This document shows, in pieces, positions 11,168-21,562 of a DNA stretch of 64,000 bases. The position numbers and the translations under genes were made by a program. The notes beneath the pieces were generated by a model, which worked only from the letters and a program-made list of their open reading frames with translations, was not told the origin of the DNA and did no database searches. The DNA comes from Calendula officinalis (Eukaryota; Streptophyta; Magnoliopsida; Asterales; Asteraceae), in assembly GCA_963853835.1 (NCBI GenBank), contig OY970820.1, positions 20,081,873 to 20,145,872 on the forward strand, in the 5' to 3' direction. Positions within the stretch are counted from its first letter, which is position 1. Each line of letters starts with the position of its first letter.

Positions 11168-12472
11168 TTAATTAAGCGGTTTTTTGCACACCCCATCACT
11201 GCAATTGGGATCCTCGTTTGCTGACGTGTCCTTGTTCTTGGCTTTAGAAGCCCTTGAGGATCCTTCGCCTTTTTTCTTTCTGGTTTTTTTAGAATTGGTT
11301 GCAGATTCACTTGTGCTGCTTTTGGTCTTTCTGGGCTCTTGGCCCCGTTTTTGCTTTGACTTATGTGTGTGGCTGGAGGCCGAGTGGATATCTTGAAGCC
11401 ACAATAAAACGTTTTATAATGTACAATTGTACATACATTAAAAATAAAATGGAAACATAAGTGTTTTGGGATTAAACGTTTACCTTTTGATCCAGTTTCG
11501 CCAGATTGAGCCTCGGAACCACCTTGATAGTCGTTCATCTGTAATAATTCAGTTATTTCAATGTATAAGGTTAACCAAGAAGGAAAAAATATTAGGCATA
11601 GCAGAGGTGGTTATTTCGACCCATTTATGGGTAAACATGTTTATTTGGGTTATACCCTGCTTTTTAATGGGTCAAATGCAAAATTGGGACGAGCGGGTTG
11701 AAAGTCACCGAAACATGTTCAAAATGTTAATACTTTGCATACCACAACAATTAAGTGTCGTTTATTGTTGTATCAACTTTATTGATACTGTACTATGTGA
11801 CGTATGAAGTAATTTGTATGGCGTATAAAGCAATTCAAATTCAAATTCCATAGAAACTTTTCTGCCATTTTATTTAAAATATTAGATTATTATCGAAATA
11901 ACATAGTTTTTTAATCATATGAAAGACAAGAGGAAAATATGTATGTGACTAACATTACCTAAGTTATGTGCAACAAAAGTAAAAAATAAATGCAAAAGCT
12001 CTCATTTTCAACCCTTAATTTCTTATATAAGCCATATCAGCCCTTTGTTTACTCCTTGATTGCATACAACCAATAGCATGTATCAATTATTTGTAAAATG
12101 AAAAAAAATTGAAGATAAAAAGTGTCGGCCGGACAACCCGACTCGATGCGTCCTAAAAATGAATCATTTTGACATGTTACCCAATCTATCTGACCAACCC
12201 ATTAACCACCTCTAGAGATATGATGGGGGCATGTATACTAACCCAACTAGGCGCCGCGGTAGAAGGACCATCAGCTCCAATGTGTGCAACATGTTTAACA
12301 TCTGTCGGTGCTCCAATCTGAATCTCGGGTTCTTTTTCATCATCCGTGTCTACAAATCATCATCCGAATCACCCGAGTTACACAAAAATATAACGATCAA
12401 TGTATTAATGTATGTACATATACGTATATAATTACCGAAAATGCAACGTAGGCCTCTAAATAAACCTTTCAT
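11168..12472 (-). CDS. RIC: ROP-interactive CRIB motif (RIC) protein
   Basis: RIC proteins are plant-specific effectors that bind GTP-loaded ROP GTPases through a CRIB motif and control cytoskeleton and polar growth. Four exons on the minus strand join in phase: 12436-12472, 12243-12349, 11484-11538 and 11168-11391, giving 140 residues. Exon 1 encodes MKGLFRGLRCIF. Exon 2 holds the CRIB core EIQIGAPTDVKHVAHIG, with both His residues and the Pro. The rest is a Ser/Lys/Arg-rich low-complexity tail (KSKQKRGQEPRKTKSS and onward), as in RIC10/RIC11-type members. One oddity is that the residue after HIG is Ala where most RICs I know have Trp (HIGWDGP). The first coding exon is only 37 nt and would be missed by simple ORF calling. 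Confidence 0.88.
11602..12214. mobile_element. hAT-like element in RIC intron 2
   Basis: Inverted ends CAGAGGTGGTTATTTCGACCC and CCAACCCATTAACCACCTCTA lie inside the intron between RIC exons 2 and 3. The terminal AGAGGTGG and internal GACCCATTT/GGGTCAAAT repeats resemble the fibrillin intron element. No clean TSD is seen. It accounts for most of the 704-bp intron. Confidence 0.5.
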
Positions 12473-14355
12473 TGTGGTCCGGAAAAGGAGAAAAAAAGTA
12501 AACAAGAAATTTGAATCGTATGGGTGGTAGTATTGCTTGTTAGCTGGATCATATGGAGCTTCCTATCTTCAATAACAGAAATTTAACACCTAATGTTAGA
12601 CATCCCTGTTGATTTCCGAAGATCAAAATCGACATATACATAAACGTGTATGTATACATATATACGTACATATGTATGCGAACTCACATCAAATGTCAAA
12701 ACTCTTGCCCCACATGATCCTGCATTGGCGAGACCTTTGGAATGGAAGATTAATACCAAAACCAGAAACCAAAGATATTTGATACGAATTCAAAATGAAA
12801 ATGAACTTTTTTGTACTGGTTAAGGTTTAGGTGGAAAAAAAATAAAATAAATCAGTTAACGAGAAAGCTTGGAAATGATTTTTTACGGTTGTGAATCAAT
12901 ACAAACCATTGGTGGCTTCCACATTTTAAGGTAGCCAACAAATATTAAAGAAAACCCTCGGGTCATATTGTAATTTTTTTTTGTAAAATTTCGGTTTTAA
13001 ACATGTGTTATGGTTAATTTAAGAGAATGCACTAGTAAATTAATAAACAGATATAGAGAATCAATCGAAGTTTAATCAATGTGACCAACATTTTATTTTT
13101 ATTTTTAGTAACTCAATACAACTTATATTAGAATTAAAAAGTTGATAAACAGAATTAGTGACACCCATCTCCAATAACTATAGGTCATGGGTTCAATTAT
13201 TTACTTTTAAATATTATTAAACTCACTTTAATCAAAATATGCGGGACACATCCTTATTAATTATCTAATTTAATCTTAATTATAATTTGTGTCTCAAAAA
13301 ACATGAAACTTCAAATATATCACTTATTTTAAAACAAAAGAAATATATCCTTTATTTTCACATCATACCACAATTTACACTTAAATAACCTCAACCACTT
13401 AAATTAGTTATACATTTTTATATGGGATTTGCAAATCATAGCCCTTTGGCCAATGATTAAGAGTTGGCTAATTGGTTAATGTGCAAGTATTAAAATATAA
13501 CTATTATGGATGGTTAGTGATTTTTAGAGGGTGATTTTTTTATTATTAAGGTACACTAAATTCAAACAATAATTTTTTTTCTTAATCATTACCCTAATGA
13601 CAATAATTAACATTTTTTCTTTTATATACACTTTCACCTAAAATGACTAACCCAGATAACAAAATTTCTTTATTTTATTTGGGTTCCAAAGCCCATTTAG
13701 CACGAACCTCATGTTCAATATCAAAAGGTCTTCTGGTTTATATTTTATTGGGAACAACTAGATTTTAAAGGTAACGGGTTAAAAGCTTTTAATTTTCGTT
13801 TTAATTCCACGTCTACTTTCGTGTCAATTTCATGATAGCTTTAAACCTGATTAGGAAATAATATGGTGTCTTGTTTGTTTTACATGATACGGACAAAATT
13901 TGACTTTTGATTTCATCCTAATTTCATTTCATGTATGTTTGTTATGTCATATCAAGTTTTAACAACCCCAACTAATAAGCACTAAACACAATCAGAGGTG
14001 GAACTAGACATTTCTATTAGCAGTAGCACTTTTGTTGAAATAAAAAACATGAAGGTCAAGAGGGTTGCACTCTCTTGCAGGAATCTAGGAGCAGCGCCCC
14101 TAATGGCGTCCAAGGGGCAATGCATCGAAATAAAATACGAATTTTACATAAATGACTCTATTAAATAAACATCATGTCTGATTATATACATCAAATCTTC
14201 AATAACTATTTCATAATTCCATAAACCTATAAAATAAATACTAATTTTATAGACCTAAAACTAAAAACTACAAGATACACTTAGGATTATTTTGTACTTT
14301 AACCTTTTTAAATTTAACATTTAATCTAATTAGACGTATTAATAAAGTGCAACGG
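12473..14355. other. Gene-free AT-rich interval
   Basis: This is the likely RIC promoter and 5' flank (12473-13000), followed by AT-rich DNA with no gene I recognise. A TCATGGGTTCAATT stretch near 13187 is B-box-like. The region 14075-14120 contains a GCAGCGCCCC/AAGGGGCAATGC stretch of unknown origin. Confidence 0.45.
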
Positions 14356-15303
14356 GTTTCATTTCTCCTCGGGCAGCCGACTTCTTCTACATCTTCTCTG
14401 CAACAGCCGACGATTCTTAAATATCTTCAAGTAAGATTTATCAATTCTTAAGCTTCGATTTTGATATTTAGGTTTTGTTTCCTAGGTTTCAAGTGTAGGG
14501 TTTTGTATTCCTCAATCTTTAAAATTGCTTCGCTTCCAACATTTGATTCTTTACGCTTTTATTGCTTTTCGACAATTCATCTGTTTAGGTTTTTTAGGGC
14601 TTTATTGATATTCGATGCTATAAGTCTTAGATGTAGTAAATGTTATGCCAACTCTGTTTGCGCTATTATTCTGAGTATTTTGAAAGAAATTAAACTATCA
14701 CTCTCAAGTCATATCTTGCTGTTTAAGGGTTTTTCGATGTTTGTTTTAGGGTTTTTCGATGTTTGTTTTGTTTGTGTGTTATCTGCTCTCAATTATTTTC
14801 TTGGGATTTCTGTATGTTATATCTGCTTCATTTATTTCCAAACATTAACGAAGTTGAGAGTTGAGACTGAGGATTCTGTTTTTATAATGAACACCTACTG
14901 TTCGATAAAATTTCCCAATGAACAAAATATGTTCTTTCTACTGATTATGTTTTTCTGGTCAATGAACTATACATGCTTGCAACACATACCACCTACATAA
15001 ATTCCTTTGCTATATATAGTGAAGTAGAATGTATAATCAAAACTTGATTGACATTGTAAATTTGATAGACATCGAGGTAGATTATACGTTATGTACTTGT
15101 ATTTTTGAACACGAGTATACATACATTCTGAGTACATGAAGTTGTGTGTTTTTTGTATTTATAAATCAGGGGTCATCCTTTTCTCAAGATCTAGCAGTAA
15201 TCCATAATTCTTAATTTCTTAGAGCATCTGTTGAACTTTGATAGAATAATAAAAGATCTCTTTATCACAAAATTCAGCTAATATAAAGTTTGATCTTTTG
15301 CAG
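14356..15303 (+). other. mL43 5' leader exon and leader intron
   Basis: A TC-rich leader around 14370-14430 ends at a GTAAGA donor (14431). The matching acceptor TTTGCAG ends at 15303, exactly one base before the ATG of the mL43 gene. The 873-bp intron therefore lies wholly in the 5' UTR. It contains a 179-codon open frame (14461-15000), which I treat as chance. Confidence 0.55.
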
Positions 15304-15767
15304 ATGTCACAACGAGGCGTTTGGCAGCTTAAGAAGCTGGTAGTGAGCTACTGTAACTGGGGTGGAAGCAGTAGGGGAATTAGGTATGTTATTTATACGC
15401 ATTTCCCCCCTTAAATTATGGTTCCTTTGCTTATTTTTCCCTCTAATTTAGTTTATGATTGTCAAATTGGTGCATCTATGTAACTTCAGAGTTTTGTAAG
15501 AGCTACTTATCTAATCAAGTGTTGTCCACTAATACGAGTTTTATTTCTTCACAAAGTTAACCTATGAACTTACAAATTTATGAGATATAAAGGGTTGTTA
15601 AATAATAAGTTAATACACCTGCATTTCACAATGGCTGCTGGCTCTGCATTGTAGGGGATTTATGGAATCTGAATTACAAGCATTTAAGGAAAGCAATCCT
15701 CAACTAGAGGTGGTTACTGAGCTTAACCGTGGTCAGCATCCATTTTTGAAGGGATTATACAGTAAGA

Positions 15768-15800
<33 letters not shown>

Positions 15801-16012
15801 TATTGAATTAAATTGGTGGAAAAATGTGTTGGTGTACAGAGAACAAGAATGAACGTGTTGTATCTGTGATGAACTTGACTCCAGAAGAAGTGGGTGTTTG
15901 TGCAACAAGACTTAGAAATTCGCTGGGAAGAAAGGTGGTGAAGCTTAAGACTAGACATGTTACCAAACACCCCAGTGTCCAAGGAACATGGACCACAGAC
16001 ATGCAGATCTGA
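15304..16012 (+). CDS. MRPL43: Mitochondrial large-subunit ribosomal protein mL43
   Basis: This is a component of the mitochondrial ribosome large subunit, of the L51/S25/CI-B8 domain family with a thioredoxin-like fold (yeast MRPL51). Three exons, 15304-15383, 15655-15761 and 15840-16012, close in phase to 119 residues, the usual plant length. Motifs seen are MSQRGVWQLKKLVVSYCNWG at the N-terminus, then SRGIRGFMESELQAFKESNP, a central VTELNRGQHPFLKGLYKN and the C-terminal VKLKTRHVTKHPSVQGTW. There is no long cleavable presequence, as is normal for this protein. A TC/AC microsatellite (15771-15800) sits in the second intron. Confidence 0.95.
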
Positions 16013-16847
16013 ATCACATCTACTTTTTCCTAAGAAATATTTATTTATTTTAAGCTTATTAAACGTCCCTATTGACACTCGAGATTTGCAATTCATAATT
16101 GGCACTATCTTGTTTAAGAAATAAGATCCATATATTGTCTCAAGTGGTTGTACAATAGTAATCTAGGTCTTCGTGATTTAGGACTTTGTATACCTTAAAA
16201 CTGCTCATCAAGGATTAAAAACCAAGGAATTCAACTCGTCTGAGCATTATTACTATCACTTACTGAGTTACTTGTACATGATAAGATTCAGATTTGCTTA
16301 CACTATGGAAGAATTTGATGATGGTCTGATGGTAAGGACTCTCGAATAACTTTCTAAATGTCGGGTTTATTTCTTATCTGGTTACCCGATAGTAAGGAGA
16401 AAGTTTAGGCATAGTCATGGAGGTTACATCGCGTACTTCTCGAGCATTTCCCTTAAAAATAAAATCAAAAACCTACGAGCTTTGTCCAAACCAAACATTG
16501 TGTGAGAAAACCTTAAATAAAGTATTGGTAATGGAAGGAGTGATAGCAACAAGCCCTGGTGAGAAGTATTATTTAGCAGGCAAGGCACCTCTAATCATTA
16601 TGTTCCTATCCCAATACTAAATCTTATTACTAAAAAGAAAGTGGGCACAATTACATCACCAAAAAGATGACTTAGTGCTTTTCTATATTTATCTTAAGAG
16701 TATAGATCTTCAAGTTCATGGTTTGGATAATCGTTTTATTTGTTAGATAGAAATAAGGATAATGTGTGTTGAGCTAGGTTGTAAAAAGCGTAAGGCACGT
16801 CCTAAAGTGACAAACTTTTTATATAATTTATATATTTATATATAGTA

Positions 16848-17110
16848 CTCCCTCCGTCCCACAAAAAACTTCTCATTTGGGTTTTGCACAAATTTTTAGG
16901 TGATAGTTAGTGGTGGGGTCATTGATAATACTTTTGATTAAAATATAAGGTTGGATTGGAGAGAGAAATATAGTTAGTGGATATTAGTGGTGAGTTTTAG
17001 TAATAATAGTTTTTTTATTGTGTGGAGCCCATTAAATATGGGAAATGAGAAGTTTTTTGTGGGACAAAAATATAGAGTCAATTGGGAAGTTTTTTGTGGG
17101 ACGGAGGGAG
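16848..17110. mobile_element. Stowaway-type MITE
   Basis: Inverted ends CTCCCTCCGTCCCACAAAAA and its complement are flanked by TA duplications (16846-16847 and 17111-17112). The CTCCCTCCGTCC terminus with a TA target is diagnostic of Tc1/mariner-derived Stowaway elements. There is no coding capacity. Confidence 0.9.
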
Positions 17111-17855
17111 TAGTAAGCAATTATTTGCAGAACACAATTTAAACCATTAAAATAAGGCTTGTGTTCTTCGTTTTTAACTCTCCAGCATAAAATTGGCAAG
17201 ATTAGGTATAAACATGAACACATACGATTCAGGTGACATATATGCTATTTCAATATATGAGTGACCTTAATTGAAAAGGTTAAACACTTAAATGAGATTC
17301 ACGTATATTATCCCATTACAAAAAAAAATACAATTAACATGATGACTTGGTAATTCTCGTTAATGATAAAGTATTAAACAACTTGGAGGTTCAACGTCCG
17401 AATCCTGCCTGGTGCAAATAATTCATGTCAGGATCAGTTTTCTTACGTAGAACATTCCGTGCTAAGACTATGGGATCGTCAGGGTCAGGCTTAGACCCTG
17501 TTGATTAGCGGGCTACTAAAGGTGAAATCAATACCACATAAAAAAGGAAGAAGGTACAATTAGAAGGAAAAGTGTTATATTAAGATCCTTGTTGTTAGTG
17601 CATGCATAATTTATAATTTGATTTACCATTATGTTATGTTTATTAAAGTGACAGGCAACAGCATCATTATACAAAAGTAAGATAGCTGAAGATAATTACA
17701 TGGTGGGTGACTATCAACATTAGATCTAAAATTCAATAGGATATATATGATTTACAATAAAATGTGAAAAGGAACTAAGTTGGAGTTTTTAGTAAATTCA
17801 TCAAAAAGCAAGAAATCCAACTTTGCCTTTGAAACTTTGAAAAATCTCTCTCCCA

Positions 17856-17944
17856 GAGGGAGGGAGGGAGCCGAATATATTGGAACACATATATCGAGGG
17901 AGGGAGGGAGGGAGGGAGCCGAATATATTGGAACACATATATCG
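17856..17944. repeat. Tandem duplication with (GGGA)n
   Basis: A unit made of a GAGGGAGGGAGG tract followed by GCCGAATATATTGGAACACA is repeated twice in tandem, with the second GGGA tract longer than the first. The G-rich tracts could form a G-quadruplex on the plus strand. Confidence 0.85.
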
Positions 17945-18017
17945 TGTTCTTAGTATAAAATAATCTTTTGAGTGTTACAAGAATATATAAGTAAAATATT
18001 TTAGATACTATATAAAA

Positions 18018-18052
18018 ATTCACGCGGCATCGCGCGGGTAGAAATTAACTAG
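18018..18052 (+). mobile_element. Helitron-like 3' terminus
   Basis: CACGCGGCATCGCGCGGG is followed by a short A-rich spacer and then CTAG with T after it. This is a plus-strand version of the hairpin-CTAG ends at 3355 and 8746. The body would lie to the left. Confidence 0.5.
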
Positions 18053-18492
18053 TTCACCTACAATTAATAAATTAGAATAAACGACTAAAGTGCTCTTAAA
18101 ATCTGATTGGTAAGTTACTAGTAAAAAATGTGTTTATTATAATGGGTTTTTGCTAAGACGTGCCCCATGGACATACGATAACGAATGTTTAATAAAACAA
18201 AATTTCCTTACATAGGGTAAAATGGTACTCCGTATTTATGAGTTATTAATACTTTTATGTTGTACTGATTTTCCTTTACGATAACTAAAAATAAAGATTT
18301 TTTATAAATTAAATGCAGGGACATTAAAGATATTTAATATTAATAATGTGGCTCGAGCACATATTAAAAAATCTCATATATAATTGCAGCAATGACCACT
18401 ATTGCTACTACTCGTATAGTCGTATAATTTAAATGCGGTTCCTTGTAAACTCAATTTCAGTAATAAAGAGTAAATATTGTACGATAATTATA

Positions 18493-19280
18493 GAGTAAAT
18501 TACATGAATGATCCATGTGGTTTATCAAAAGTTTTGGATTTAGTCCCTAACTTTCAGAAATTACACTAATGGTCACTGTGGTCTGAACTTCGTTTTGCTT
18601 TTAGTACCTAAGTGTAACGGATGTTAAATTTTGCTGTTAAAACCTGTCATGTGTATTGCATATGAGGGTAAATATGATATTTTACCTCTTTTGTTTCTCT
18701 CCCTTCCTTCTCTCTCTTCCTTACATTGCTTTGGATGCATCGGTTTCTGCAATTGTTGATTGAGGTTATAATTTCTTCGGTTGATAGTCACGGTGGCGGT
18801 TGTTGAGACGGAATTGTGGTTGACAGTCGCATCGGTTTTTGCTTTGAATTGGATGCATCACCATCCCTCTCGTTGAACACAAAGACACACTTCAATTGTT
18901 TTCCGTTGAATCGAAAAACTGAAACAGATCTGCAACCAGTATTGGTTTTCTCTCTCTGCAATTAATGGATCAACTAAGCAAATGTCAACTCTGGGCACCG
19001 ACTACAAATTGAAGTGAGATCTATTCATATGTAATAAAAATGTCGTTCAGTTATAGCATGTGTTTGATGGGTTTGTTGGAGAAGAAAATATATTTTATTG
19101 GGGTAGGATAAAAAGACAAATTTACCCTCATGTGGAATGCACATGACAGATTGTAACAGAGTTATGGACTAAAACCGAGATGAAGTCCAAACCACATTGA
19201 CCATTGGTTTAATTTCTAAAAGTTAGAGACCAAATCCAAAACTCTTAACAAACCACATGGACTATTTATGTAATTTACTC
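18493..19280. mobile_element. Non-autonomous Mutator-like element, long TIR (A)
   Basis: The 788-bp element begins GAGTAAATTACATGAAT and ends with the complement ATGTAATTTACTC. The terminal inverted repeats continue with scattered mismatches for about 190 bp. The element is bracketed by a perfect 9-bp duplication, ATAATTATA, at 18484-18492 and 19281-19289. The long TIR and 9-bp TSD point to the Mutator superfamily. There is no transposase. The interior contains TC-rich and CGGT-rich sequence that might be captured DNA, but I could not identify a source. Confidence 0.9.
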
Positions 19281-19306
19281 ATAATTATATGTATAAGAAA
19301 GAATAA

Positions 19307-20489
19307 GAGTAAATTACACGAATAGTCTATGTGGTTTGCCAAAAGTTTTGGATTTGATCTCTAACTTTCAGAAATTACACCCATGGTCATTGTGGTTTGG
19401 ACTTCGTATTGCTTTTGATCCAAAATTCTAACGGAAGTTAAATTGAGCTGTTAAATATTTTGAAGTGACCAAAATACCCTTTACTTTACCTGCAACACCA
19501 CCACACTCTCGTCTCCTTCACCTGCAAATTAAATATTGTTCTCAAATTTTCCCTTTATACTCTATTTTTCTATTTAATTTTAATCTTAAAACTCATCTCT
19601 TCCATTTTTCTTCCTCCAAACATCATCTTCAAATTCCCCCAATTCATCAAACTATAGTAATCTTAAGTCTTTTCAAAGAATAAGCTCGCACATTTCTCAC
19701 AATTCATGGTGCACCCACTTGTTGAAAAAAATTCTTATCTAACACCGATTATATGGTATTTCAAGCTTTAATAGACTTAGTAGGTTATATGATTCTGAAT
19801 TTTGTAACTTCTCGGCTCAATCGACCGCTGTCCGCTGCAACAATCGACCGCTGCAATCACAGGTAGCACAGACACCACTGCGTATCATCATCGTCTGCAT
19901 ATCATAAACTTCAATCGGCTGTTGCGTACCACCACTGAACAAAACCACAGACCACCACCATAGACTCAAAATCTGCAAATTAGAAGATGTGAGCCGTACC
20001 ACGACCTATTCGAATCAGTTAACTTGCTGCTGGATCGAGGCTTTAACATGATTTAAGGTACAGGAAACTCTGGTCTGGTTTTAGCGCTTCATATGTTCTT
20101 GGGTGGTTTCTTAGCAATAATTTGTCTCTCGTATTTACGAAGTTTACGTAAAGATAATCGGGTGTTCGTTGGGTTTTGTTTTAGGGCTTCATGTGCAACC
20201 ACCAGGTGAGAAAAAGTGAAGAGGAGAGAGTACAGTGAAGAAGAGATGATTCAATATCTATTGGGTTTTGTTTTTATTAGATGACAGTAAGTTTAATACG
20301 GAGTAATAAACAGAAAAGGGTAAGATTGTTATTTAGGAAACTTTAACAGTGAATTTTAATGAAGTTAGTATTAGGGACCAAAACTAATATAAAGTTCAAA
20401 CTACGGTGACCACGAGTGTAATTTCTAATACTTATGGATCAAATCCAAAATAATTGTCAAACCACAAGGACTATCCTTGTAATTTACTC
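19307..20489. mobile_element. Non-autonomous Mutator-like element, long TIR (B)
   Basis: A second member of the same family is 1183 bp long, with GAGTAAATTACACGAATAG at the left and the complement at the right. It is flanked by a perfect 9-bp duplication, AAAGAATAA (19298-19306 and 20490-20498). The TIR region resembles element A over its first 150 bp or so, but the interiors differ. It lies only 26 bp from element A. Confidence 0.9.
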
Positions 20490-20910
20490 AAAGAATAATA
20501 TGGTTTGAAAATAATTAATTAATAAAATAGAATTTGAAATGTTTTAATTATATTAAACTTAGTTCAACAAAAAACCTAAATTATAAAAACTCGCAGGCCA
20601 CGTTTCACTTGTTTCTTACAAGAACAAACTTTCTGTATCTATTTCATAAAATTATTTATCTTTGGTTTTATCAGACTACGTTCTTTAATTTTTTACTATT
20701 AATAACTAAATCAGCACTCTTTAACTTTAATTCATTTATGTTCCAATTATATTTATGTTCCAATTATACTATGTATATCATTTTCAGAAACATTAATAAA
20801 TTATCAAATCATTAATTAGTCATTAAATTATCTCCATTTATGCATGGTAATTGAAATAAGTATATTTTAAAATTTTGATAATTAAGAGCTATGATGCTAA
20901 AAAAAAGTTG

Positions 20911-20916
20911 TATAAA
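20911..20916 (+). promoter_or_regulatory. Probable TATA box of the Cys-rich peptide gene
   Basis: TATAAA lies 81 bases before the ATG at 20997, a spacing that fits a short plant leader. The first element upstream is the MULE ending at 20489. Confidence 0.5.
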
Positions 20917-20996
20917 GCTACCATCTCCAAGTAATTCTCATCACAATATTTTCAATCGAAAAATTAAAAGAAAAACTCTCAACAACACTAGTGAAA

Positions 20997-21562
20997 ATGG
21001 CAAAGGTTACAAGCACACATATGATCTTCATATGTCTAATGTTCTTCACATTGCTAGTTTCACATGAATGTAAGTCTGATTTTATTGTTATTTTTTCTTT
21101 CTATGCCCCGAACCTTCTTGATTGAATACAGGAGCGTTCCTGAAATTTTGAAGGTCTTGTACGAATAGATGAAATTGAGCTCCTAAATACGAGATTTATA
21201 TAAAAAAAATTAGGTTTTTAAAAATTTTCTACTAGATTATTAAGTTGACTTACAACTTTAAGATTATATATATATAAGATACATATAAAAAATTTTGGAC
21301 CGCTATAAAACGTGAGCCCTGTACACTCGACATCCTACACCTCTTTAATAACACCCCTAATTGAATATTATAATTTATAACCATAACGTCGTCTTTATTT
21401 GAAGGTACTAGAAGCGGAATCGAAGAGATGAAACCACAAAATGGGTTTTGTTGGCAACTCAAGATTGGTGGAAAGACCAAGTATTGTTGTTGTCGAGATG
21501 GTACACAATGTTTTGATACCGACCAAGAATGCAAAATCGCTTGCGGAGTGCCATGTCATTGA
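20997..21562 (+). CDS. Secreted cysteine-rich peptide (ESF1/defensin-like)
   Basis: Two exons (20997-21069 and 21405-21562) join in phase to a 76-residue precursor. Residues 1-24 form a signal peptide with the hydrophobic core MIFICLMFFTLLV. The single intron falls at the end of the signal peptide, as in most plant Cys-rich peptide genes. The mature part has eight clustered cysteines after residue 40, in the order C-x11-CCC-x5-C-x6-C-x4-C-x3-C, plus one at the signal/mature junction. The YCCC-x5-C-x6-C spacing recalls EMBRYO SURROUNDING FACTOR 1-like proteins more than classical defensins, but this is pattern recognition only. Such peptides are secreted and disulphide-linked. I do not claim a function. 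Confidence 0.75.

Larger units (their letters stand above)
16013..20910. other. Transposon-rich gene-free interval
   Basis: I see no conserved gene here. The interval carries a Stowaway MITE, a purine-rich duplication, a Helitron 3' end and two Mutator-like elements, listed separately. An open frame at 16417-16620 (67 codons, plus) has no recognisable family. A GGTTCAACGTCCGAATCCTG stretch near 17388 looks like a degraded tRNA-type B box. Confidence 0.5.

Noticed and set aside
14461..15000. 179-codon plus-strand open frame
   Set aside because: It lies wholly in the inferred 5' UTR intron of mL43, has skewed Phe/Leu/Cys/Ser composition typical of T-rich intron DNA, and shows no motif.
16417..16620. 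67-codon plus-strand frame
   Set aside because: No family match is recognised, and it lies in a repeat-rich gene-free interval without supporting signals.
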